From: Candidatus Zixiibacteriota bacterium
GTDB taxonomy: Bacteria > Zixibacteria > MSB-5A5 > JAABVY01 > JAHJOQ01
Length of the DNA stretch: 5,075 nucleotides
Reading direction: 5' to 3'
Assembly (NCBI GenBank): GCA_024275215.1
Contig: JAJRZO010000522.1
Span: 1 to 5,075, forward strand
In this document: positions 1 through 5,075 of the stretch, one piece after another
Layout: each line of letters starts with the position of its first letter
Position numbering within the stretch: position 1 is the first letter of the stretch
The notes under the pieces: generated by a model
Told to the model about the DNA's origin: nothing
Databases searched by the model: none
The model's input: the letters and a program-made list of their open reading frames with translations, nothing else
Made by a program: the position numbers and the translations under genes

Positions 1-1531
1 AGGCGAGTGGTTTGAAAAGTTTGCCTTCCGCCGCCTGCATTGTGAAAACCGGCAGGAACGAAACCACAGTCGTTGCAATCGCTGTCAATACGGCACTGCC
101 GACTTCCGATGTTGCCCGGAAGATCACCTCCCTGCGGTTATCACCCGGACCCGCAGCATCGAGATGTTTCAGGATGTTCTCACATATAACTATGCCCATG
201 TCGACAATTGTACCGATAGCAATCGCAATCCCTGACAGTGCTACGATGTTGGCGTCAACACCGAACATTTTCATTGCAATGAATGTCATCAGCACAGTAA
301 GAGGCAGCAGCCCTGAAATGAGTAATGAACTGCGTAAGTGCATCACCATCATCAGCACGACGATTATTGTAACGAGAATTTCATCGATAAGCGCAGTATT
401 GAGTGTTCCGAGTGTTTCATAGATGAGACCTGTACGATCATAAAATGGAACGATTGTCACCTGCGAAACACGTCCATCGGAAAGAGTCTTTTTAGGCAGG
501 CCGGGAGCGATTTCCTCGATTTTGTTTTTGACATTCTTGATTGTCGCGAGCGGATTCTCACCGTAACGAACGACGACAACACCGCCGACAACCTCGGCTC
601 CCCCCTTATCGAGTGCGCCTCGTCTCAGCGCAGGACCAAGCGAGACAGTTGCAACATCCGAAATATAGAGCGGCACATTATCTGATTGTTTGATGACAGT
701 TCTTTCAATATCTTCAACACCCTTTATAAATCCCAGCCCACGAATAACATATTCCGCCGTGTTGATTTCGATAGTTTTTGCGCCTACATCGACATTTGAC
801 ATGCGTACCGCGTTAAAGACTTCAGTAAGGCTGATATTATTGGCTCGCATCGCGTCAGGATTGACGTCTATCTGGTATTCCTGTACAAAACCGCCAACCG
901 AAGCAACTTCTGAGACACCATCAGCAGACTGCAAAGCGTAACGAACCGTCCAGTCCTGTATCGATCGTAATTCATGTAGATCCCATCCGCCTGTAGGATT
1001 GCCATCCTTATCGCGTCCCTCAAGAGTGTACCAGAAAACCTGCCCCAGAGCTGTGGCGTCCGGCCCCAATGCGGGCTGTACCCCATCGGGAAGAGTGCCG
1101 CTCTGTAGTGAATTCAGCTTTTCAAGGACACGCGAGCGTGACCAGTAAAATTCCACATCGTCTTTGAATATGACATAAATGCTTGAGAAACCGAAGAATG
1201 AATAACTACGGATTGTTTTAACGCCGGGAATTCCGAGAAGAGACACTGTCAACGGGTATGTTATCTGGTCCTCGACATCCTGCGGCGAACGTCCCATCCA
1301 CTCAGTGAAGACAATTTGCTGGTTCTCGCCGATATCAGGGATGGCATCAACTGGAACAGGATTGCGAGGCAAGCCTGCGAGATTCCAGTCGAAGGGGGCG
1401 ACCATCATACCCCATACGATCAACACAATAGTCAGGAGCAACACTACAAGTTTGTTCTCCAGACAGTATCTAATCACGCGGTCGAGCAGTGATCGACGCA
1501 CATTGCTGTCACTTGTATGAGAGTCTATCAC
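1..1531 (-). CDS. cusA: CusA/CzcA-like heavy-metal RND efflux pump, N-terminal 510 residues (3' end beyond window)
   Basis: This is the inner-membrane, proton-driven pump of a tripartite metal efflux complex. The gene runs off the window at base 1, so roughly half of a usual protein of about 1040 residues is present. Residues 28-45 form TM1. A porter-domain region follows, with PVDAIPDI (59-67), DQITYPLT (88-95), YWSRSRVLEKLN (129-140) and LGPDATALGQ. TM2-TM5 lie at about 382-397, 403-420, 428-449 and 477-496. TM4 reads GIAIAIGTIVD (434-444) followed by E451-N452, matching the CusA relay Asp405/Glu412 and not the DFGxxxDG form of CzcA. All four CusA relay Met positions visible here are replaced: L302, V430, I442 and I449. 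The GTG start at 1531 is chosen because GGAGGG lies 9 bases upstream, inside the end of the adaptor gene, and no ATG occurs nearby in frame. The gap of 2 bases implies translational coupling. The family is certain; the metal specificity is not. Confidence 0.95.
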   Translation of the reverse strand, partial: MIDSHTSDSNVRRSLLDRVIRYCLENKLVVLLLTIVLIVWGMMVAPFDWNLAGLPRNPVPVDAIPDIGENQQIVFTEWMGRSPQDVEDQITYPLTVSLLGIPGVKTIRSYSFFGFSSIYVIFKDDVEFYWSRSRVLEKLNSLQSGTLPDGVQPALGPDATALGQVFWYTLEGRDKDGNPTGGWDLHELRSIQDWTVRYALQSADGVSEVASVGGFVQEYQIDVNPDAMRANNISLTEVFNAVRMSNVDVGAKTIEINTAEYVIRGLGFIKGVEDIERTVIKQSDNVPLYISDVATVSLGPALRRGALDKGGAEVVGGVVVVRYGENPLATIKNVKNKIEEIAPGLPKKTLSDGRVSQVTIVPFYDRTGLIYETLGTLNTALIDEILVTIIVVLMMVMHLRSSLLISGLLPLTVLMTFIAMKMFGVDANIVALSGIAIAIGTIVDMGIVICENILKHLDAAGPGDNRREVIFRATSEVGSAVLTAIATTVVSFLPVFTMQAAEGKLFKPLA

Positions 1532-1533
1532 CG

Positions 1534-4059
1534 CTACATGCCCTCCATTTTCCGTGATGGCAACACCTGTTTTTCCTCGGTACAATTGGCCATAACTCCG
1601 CCGAGGAATGGATTGTACATTGTGTCAACATCCTGAATCCAACTTGCACCGCCGTTTGTGGTTGCGTGGGGGCAGTGGATCAGGTAGTAATCCTTGTTCT
1701 CACTGTGTCCGTATTTTTCATGCAGAGTGATAATTTCTTCCGCCACCGGCAGGAAAGAAGTTCGCGCTACTGCCAGATCAGGAGATTGAGCACCCTTTTT
1801 CGCCAGATTTGCAAGTCCATTATCTTCAATGTCTGTTTCACGCAAAGCGATCATCTCGTCGGCGAACTGTCGATAAGCCTCGCGAATTTCTGTAAAGTCA
1901 TCAAAAGTCAATGCTCGTTGAAGACGGAAATAGGCATGGTACACTTTTGTCAGGGGATCCCCATTGTTGCTCGATTGTGGCTTTGTGGTTTCGCCATTCG
2001 GTGGCAGCGGTTTTTCGATACTGCCGCAACGCAGCATCGATTCACCATAGAATGGGTTGTAAACTGTGTCTACTTTTTGCAGCCAAAAAGCTCCGGCATT
2101 ATCACGTGCCATCGGACAGAAAGTCAAATAGTAATTTGTTTCGCTGGGATGGCCAAACGTGTCATGTAGTTCGATTGCCGCCAGGGATGTATAGTAGAAA
2201 GCATCACGAGCGGCTGCGATATCCTTCGCCTTTTCTCCTTTTTGACTCGCACTGATTATAGCTTTGGATATTTCCATCCAGCGCATGTGTGCTTTATCCT
2301 TAAACAGTTCCATATCGACTGACTGCGCCGTTTTAACGATTTCTACAAACGCATCCTTTGCCTCTTCCAGATTATCGCTTGCAAGAGACATTTGTAAGTC
2401 GAAATAGGCGTCATACAAAGGCGCCAGTTCAATCAGTGCTTCTTCGCAGTCATCCAGGCGTTTGGCGGTACCTGCTTCGTATGTTATTGTGTTAGCGTGT
2501 TTTTGGCTTCCAGTATCAGATCCAGTCGCCGTTTGGCCATGTTGATGGCCGGACATCGTTGCGCCGCCTTCAGGTGACATCATACTGGGTTTAGCTTGTA
2601 TCTGAAGTTCGCTGTCTATACGGAACGCCCCGTTGGTAACTACGAGTTCCCCCTCCTGCAATCCTTCTTTGACGATATAGTAATTGCCTGCGCGCGGTCC
2701 CAGTACGACTTGCCTGCCTTCAAAGATGGGCTGTTCATCACTCGGCAATTCGACATACACAACTGCTCGCTTGCCTGTAATAAGGGGCGCGCTGACTGGT
2801 ATCAACAAAGGTGCTTTATTATCTTTTGTATCTCCTGAGCTGAATCCGAGAGATTCGGCTTTGACCAGAGACATGCCGCAGACATCACATGTGCCAGGAT
2901 GATCTTTGACGATTTCAGGATGCATGGGACTGATCCACTTGCCGGCCAATGATGGTTCAATCACGAGACCGGCATCATCGAGGCGCGAACGAACCAGTCC
3001 GCTTATAAACATCTCCGGCTTCAGGCGGCCGTTTTTGTTTGAAACTACCGCGCGCACATCGACAGTCCGAGTCTTTGGATTTACCAGCGGATTTATAAAG
3101 CTAATTATCGCATCGAACTCCTCGCCTGGAAAAGCGGGAGATGTGAACGTTAAATGCTGTCCATACCGTAACCAGGGAAGGTCAGATTCGTATGCTTCAA
3201 ATATCGCCCACAATTTGCTGAGATCAGCTATAGTATAGATTCTTGTGCCTGTAGAAACATACATTCCTTCTTTCGCATCTTTGTGGACAACGACGCCGCC
3301 GATCGGAGCCGTAATTGTCAAGTGGTCTGATGCTTTTCCTGATTGCTCGATGTCTTCGATTTGCTTTTCCGAGAGTCCGTAGAGTCTCAGTTTCTCTCGT
3401 GCGGAGATAAGAGTTTCTTTTGCAGTTGATTTCAGCACCGAGCTGCCTGTCTTGCTGAGAGCATCAACAGCCTTCATCGCCTGCAACAACTCCTCCTGAG
3501 TGGAGACCAACTCAGGAGAGTACATGTGAACCAGATGATCACCTTTCGCCACTCGTGCGCCTGTGAAATCGACAAACAACTTGTCGAGACGTCCCGGAAC
3601 CCATGCGGTTATGTATGACAGTTTGGCTTCGTCATAATCTAATTTCCCGACCATGCGAATCTCACGTTCCGCATAATCGCGTACAACCGGAGTGGTCTCG
3701 ATTCGAGCCAGCTCCATAGCGGTTTCTGACATGCGGATCTGATTCGGATCAAGTTCATCGCCCCCGCCTCCGGTCTCGACCGGGATCAGGTCCATGAAGC
3801 ATATTGGGCATTTGCCCGGTTTGGGCAACTGTATCTGCGGGTGCATCGAGCATGTCCACAGAGTCGGCTCATCAGCGGCTGAATTTGCAGAATCATGCTC
3901 GCTGCCCACAGTGTTTGTTGGCGGTGAATCACCACTTCCCAGGATTAGGGCTCCAAGGAAGAACATCACTACCGCAACAACCAGCGTACCGATCATCGCC
4001 GAGCGACCGTGCGGAATCAGGTCGCGCCAGGTTGATTTTGTTGTTTGTTCGTTACTCAT
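1534..4059 (-). CDS. cusB: CusB-like HlyD-family adaptor with two HMBD motifs and tandem C-terminal DUF3347-like domains
   Basis: Periplasmic adaptor (membrane fusion protein) joining the RND pump to the outer-membrane channel. It has 841 residues, against about 400 for E. coli CusB. Order of parts: cytoplasmic stub; TM anchor at about 21-41 with no lipobox; HMBD 1 at 67-95 (C70, M72, H73, C84, C87, M89); first lipoyl half at about 149-180; helical hairpin at about 182-240; second lipoyl half at about 245-280; beta-barrel to about 360; HMBD 2 at 373-402 (M379, H380, C391, C394, M396); membrane-proximal domain at about 417-490; a Met/His linker at 492-521 (M493, M494, M502, H504, H506, H521); and two DUF3347-like domains at about 545-682 and 703-828. 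The ATG at 4059 has AAGGAG 7 bases upstream. The gene follows the YHS gene by 34 bases and the pump gene starts 2 bases after its stop. The adaptor core is certain. Copper/silver binding by the extra modules is inferred from their Cys/Met/His content. Confidence 0.95.
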   Translation of the reverse strand: MSNEQTTKSTWRDLIPHGRSAMIGTLVVAVVMFFLGALILGSGDSPPTNTVGSEHDSANSAADEPTLWTCSMHPQIQLPKPGKCPICFMDLIPVETGGGGDELDPNQIRMSETAMELARIETTPVVRDYAEREIRMVGKLDYDEAKLSYITAWVPGRLDKLFVDFTGARVAKGDHLVHMYSPELVSTQEELLQAMKAVDALSKTGSSVLKSTAKETLISAREKLRLYGLSEKQIEDIEQSGKASDHLTITAPIGGVVVHKDAKEGMYVSTGTRIYTIADLSKLWAIFEAYESDLPWLRYGQHLTFTSPAFPGEEFDAIISFINPLVNPKTRTVDVRAVVSNKNGRLKPEMFISGLVRSRLDDAGLVIEPSLAGKWISPMHPEIVKDHPGTCDVCGMSLVKAESLGFSSGDTKDNKAPLLIPVSAPLITGKRAVVYVELPSDEQPIFEGRQVVLGPRAGNYYIVKEGLQEGELVVTNGAFRIDSELQIQAKPSMMSPEGGATMSGHQHGQTATGSDTGSQKHANTITYEAGTAKRLDDCEEALIELAPLYDAYFDLQMSLASDNLEEAKDAFVEIVKTAQSVDMELFKDKAHMRWMEISKAIISASQKGEKAKDIAAARDAFYYTSLAAIELHDTFGHPSETNYYLTFCPMARDNAGAFWLQKVDTVYNPFYGESMLRCGSIEKPLPPNGETTKPQSSNNGDPLTKVYHAYFRLQRALTFDDFTEIREAYRQFADEMIALRETDIEDNGLANLAKKGAQSPDLAVARTSFLPVAEEIITLHEKYGHSENKDYYLIHCPHATTNGGASWIQDVDTMYNPFLGGVMANCTEEKQVLPSRKMEGM
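1541..1546 (-). promoter_or_regulatory. Shine-Dalgarno sequence for the pump gene
   Basis: Minus-strand GGAGGG, 9 bases before the GTG at 1531. It lies inside the last codons of the adaptor gene, so ribosomes ending the adaptor are placed directly at the pump start. This decides the GTG start. Confidence 0.8.
1576..1953 (-). repeat. DUF3347-like domain, copy 2 (adaptor residues about 703-828)
   Basis: Second copy, aligned to the first at a constant offset of 148 residues through the C-terminal half: H632/H780, H636/H784, C648/C796, C678/C826 and YNPF/YNPF. The N-terminal helix matches at an offset of 158 (LYDAYF/VYHAYF), so this copy has lost about 10 residues in the middle, in the region of W594. 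CPM of copy 1 is CPH here, and the residue before the final Cys is N, not R. The copies are clearly homologous but well diverged, so the duplication is old. Confidence 0.78.
2014..2427 (-). repeat. DUF3347-like domain, copy 1 (adaptor residues about 545-682)
   Basis: First of two related C-terminal domains of the adaptor. It contains LYDAYFDLQ (548-556), a central helical part with W594, LHDTFGH (631-637, with H632 and H636), then YYLTFCPMARDN with C648 and M650, and VYNPFYG followed by C678. The Cys-Pro-Met, Asn-Pro and final Cys pattern is what I know from DUF3347 domains, which occur in metal-efflux adaptors and copper-related proteins. This copy is the more canonical of the two. Boundaries are approximate. 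Confidence 0.8.
2854..2943 (-). other. Heavy-metal-binding (HMBD) motif 2 inserted between adaptor domains (residues 373-402)
   Basis: A second HMBD copy: WISPMHP (M379, H380), then CDVCGMSLV (C391, C394, M396). It lies after the beta-barrel domain and before the membrane-proximal domain, so it is an insertion in the adaptor core, which in the folded complex should face the pump. The first Cys of the canonical motif is Ser here (S377). I have a memory of similar insertions in adaptors from non-enterobacterial lineages but cannot verify it. Confidence 0.83.
3775..3861 (-). other. Heavy-metal-binding (HMBD) motif 1 in the adaptor (residues 67-95)
   Basis: Short Cys/Met/His motif just after the membrane anchor: WTCSMHP with C70, M72 and H73, then CPICFMD with C84, C87 and M89. 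It matches the usual YTCPMHP...CPxCGMxL pattern of HMBD, except that the Gly before the final Met is Phe (F88). At this position E. coli CusB has its methionine metal-binding site, so it probably accepts metal from a periplasmic donor (inference). Confidence 0.85.
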
Positions 4060-4066
4060 GACGATT

Positions 4067-4072
4067 CTCCTT
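4067..4072 (-). promoter_or_regulatory. Shine-Dalgarno sequence for the adaptor gene
   Basis: Minus-strand AAGGAG, 7 bases before the ATG at 4059, in the 34-base gap after the YHS gene. It supports the annotated adaptor start. Confidence 0.8.
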
Positions 4073-4093
4073 GAAGCCTTGCATCAGGATCAT

Positions 4094-4630
4094 TTAATGG
4101 TCTTGTCCGTCGTGACCGCTATCTTTCTGATCCATCTTCTCCATTTTCATCTTCATCTTTTTGCTTTTCTTATCCTGCTCAGTGGGTTGTGAAGTCTGAT
4201 CCATTTTCTTTAGAAACTTTTGCGGATCCTCGTTGAAAGTCCCCCGGCATTTCTTACAGCAGAAATAAATGCGGCGGCCTTCATAATCGGTGAAAATTTC
4301 TTTCTCTGCCAGCTTCTCTCCGGAGACCGGACAGGTAGTCTGAATGTTTTCAAACAAGACACCTTCAGCGGCAGCTTTCTTGAAATACTTGTCCGGATCG
4401 GCTTTGAGTTTCTTGGAACACATCGGACAACAGTGGTAGACACGCTGACCCTGAATGTCGGTATAGAAAGTCGAATCGATTTTGCCGCCCATCACAGGGC
4501 AGTTTGTCTGATTCTTCAGTTCCACCGGAACCGGCTTCGTGTTCTTTGCAGTCTGCTCCTTAGCAAAAGCCAGAGCACCCATAGCCAGAAAAAGGGTTGC
4601 AAACAATGTGAGTCGGGTTGTGAGTTTCAT
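4094..4630 (-). CDS. Exported protein with two YHS-type Cys-rich domains and a Lys/Met/His tail; possible periplasmic metal chaperone
   Basis: The protein has 178 residues from the chosen start. Residues 1-23 look like a Sec signal peptide (Lys/Arg, then a hydrophobic stretch, ending ALAFA-K). Two related YHS-type domains follow. The first, at about 40-85, has NCPVMGG (C44) and YHCCPMC (H66, C67, C68, C71) before DPDKYF. The second, at about 97-142, has TCPVSGE (C100) and YFCCKKC (C124, C125, C128) before DPQKFL. The tail (143-178) is rich in Lys and Met (M159, M161, M163, M166) and ends with H173 and H178. YHS domains are associated with metal-handling proteins. Its place between the outer-membrane factor and adaptor genes suggests a metal carrier or sensor for this pump, but that role is inference. 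An in-frame ATG at 4636 would add two residues, but AAGGAG sits only 1 base from it and 7 bases from the ATG at 4630, so 4630 is preferred. Confidence 0.88.
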   Translation of the reverse strand: MKLTTRLTLFATLFLAMGALAFAKEQTAKNTKPVPVELKNQTNCPVMGGKIDSTFYTDIQGQRVYHCCPMCSKKLKADPDKYFKKAAAEGVLFENIQTTCPVSGEKLAEKEIFTDYEGRRIYFCCKKCRGTFNEDPQKFLKKMDQTSQPTEQDKKSKKMKMKMEKMDQKDSGHDGQDH

Positions 4631-4637
4631 ACTCATA

Positions 4638-4643
4638 CTCCTT
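4638..4643 (-). promoter_or_regulatory. Shine-Dalgarno sequence that decides the YHS gene start
   Basis: Minus-strand AAGGAG. It is 1 base from the upstream ATG (4636), too close for normal initiation, and 7 bases from the ATG at 4630, so it selects the second ATG. Confidence 0.75.
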
Positions 4644-4651
4644 GGTTTGGG

Positions 4652-5075
4652 TTATTTCTTGAACTTATTTAGTTCATATCCGCTTAGCATCTCCAGCTCG
4701 GCGGCAGTCTTGGCGAGCCGGACTTTTTCTCGTTCAACAGTCAGTTGAAAATCGAGCAACTGTCGCTGAGCATCCAGTACATTGAGAAAATCCGTATTTC
4801 CAGCCTGGTATGAAGTGTAACTGGCGTTGAGTGATTGTTCAGCCTTTGGAACGAGACCATCGCGATAGAGTCGAGTTTTACGCAGGGCGTCGGTGTAGTT
4901 GAACAACACTTTCTCGGTAAAAGCGATTAGCTGATTTCCCTTGTCTTCGTAACTGTACTCCGCCATCCGCTGGCGGGCATGCGCTTCCGCATTGCGAGCT
5001 TTGTTCTTACCGAACCAGATGGGAAGCGATGCGCTTACTCCTATCATCCAGGGATCCTTGCCGCTTTCGTCCAGG
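4652..5075 (-). CDS. TolC/CusC-like outer-membrane efflux factor, C-terminal 140 residues (5' part beyond window)
   Basis: This is the C-terminal part of an outer-membrane efflux protein (OEP family), which forms the exit duct of the tripartite system. The reading frame is open to the window edge, and the residues before the first ATG at 5047 (GKDPW) fit the family, so that Met is internal and the gene is partial. In visible numbering, residues 11-22 (IGVSASLPIWFG) are an amphipathic strand of the beta-barrel leading into a long helix, about 24-66. Residues 74-107 hold the hallmark second-repeat helix with LVPKAEQSLNASY, YQAGNTDFLNVLDAQRQLL, and a further helix to about 131 (AELEML). The protein ends in a short Lys-rich tail. 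Full members are about 400-480 residues, so roughly two thirds are missing. It is the first visible gene of the operon, and the YHS gene starts 21 bases after its stop. I give no symbol because cusC, czcC and similar names cannot be separated from this fragment. Confidence 0.92.
   Translation of the reverse strand, partial: LDESGKDPWMIGVSASLPIWFGKNKARNAEAHARQRMAEYSYEDKGNQLIAFTEKVLFNYTDALRKTRLYRDGLVPKAEQSLNASYTSYQAGNTDFLNVLDAQRQLLDFQLTVEREKVRLAKTAAELEMLSGYELNKFKK

Noticed and set aside
12..685. Overlapping plus-strand open frames (12-422 and 338-685) opposite the pump gene
   Set aside because: They lie antisense to the clearly homologous pump sequence, show no recognisable domain, and overlap each other.
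868..1086. Minus-strand 72-codon frame inside the pump gene
   Set aside because: It is in a different frame from the pump, whose uninterrupted homology covers the same bases.
1666..2255. Plus-strand open frames (1666-2169, 1911-2255) opposite the adaptor C terminus
   Set aside because: Antisense to the DUF3347-like domains, Cys/His/Arg-rich in the way typical of complement translation, and no credible ribosome binding context was evident.
4052..4093. A 13-codon minus-strand frame starting right after the YHS stop and overlapping the adaptor start, as in a leader peptide
   Set aside because: It has no Shine-Dalgarno sequence, no notable composition, and no accompanying attenuator hairpin. 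The adaptor's own AAGGAG is sufficient.
4060..4100. Small palindrome CATTTAATG near the YHS stop as a possible operator or terminator
   Set aside because: The arms are only 4 bases, with no GC-rich stem and no T-run; it is likely chance.
3794..4192. Plus-strand open frame spanning the adaptor start and the end of the YHS gene
   Set aside because: It crosses two real genes on the other strand. Its hydrophobic Leu/His/Phe-rich end is the complement of the Lys/Met tail.
4220..4672. Plus-strand open frame opposite the YHS gene
   Set aside because: Shadow of a gene with a signal peptide and two recognisable Cys domains on the minus strand.
4652..5047. The ATG at 5047 as the true start of the outer-membrane factor gene
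   Set aside because: The frame stays open to the window edge with family-like residues before it, and the product would lack most of the outer-membrane factor fold.

Overview
The window is a compact block of four genes, all on the minus strand and read from high to low coordinates. It is most of a tripartite heavy-metal efflux operon of the Cus/Czc type. In transcription order the genes are: the C-terminal part of a TolC/CusC-like outer-membrane factor (4652-5075, cut by the window edge); a small exported protein with two YHS-type cysteine domains (4094-4630); a very large CusB-like periplasmic adaptor (1534-4059); and the N-terminal 510 residues of a CusA-like RND pump (1-1531, cut by the other edge). 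Gaps are 21, 34 and 2 bases. The three internal starts each have a good Shine-Dalgarno sequence and no terminator hairpin is visible, so the genes are probably one transcript whose promoter lies beyond base 5075. No stretch of 300 bases or more lacks a gene. I see no RNA gene, insertion sequence, CRISPR array or attachment site. Long plus-strand frames are antisense shadows.

How the parts should work together: the RND pump in the inner membrane, driven by protons, collects a soft metal ion (Cu(I)/Ag(I) is the default guess) from the periplasm or cytoplasm; the adaptor bridges it to the outer-membrane channel; the YHS protein is a plausible periplasmic metal carrier or sensor in the place where a CusF-like chaperone is found in enterobacterial cus operons.

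The unusual content is in the accessory metal-binding modules. The adaptor is about twice the length of E. coli CusB. It carries two heavy-metal-binding (HMBD) motifs, a Met/His linker and a tandem pair of DUF3347-like domains at its C terminus. The YHS protein adds two Cys clusters and a Lys/Met/His tail. By contrast, the pump lacks, in the part visible, all four methionines that form half of the Met relay pairs in E. coli CusA.

The organism is a Gram-negative (diderm) bacterium of roughly 50% GC. The adaptor architecture (HMBD plus DUF3347) and the CusA subfamily insertions resemble what I know from Bacteroidetes/FCB-group, planctomycete and deltaproteobacterial lineages. That placement is an inference with low confidence, and I cannot name a genus.
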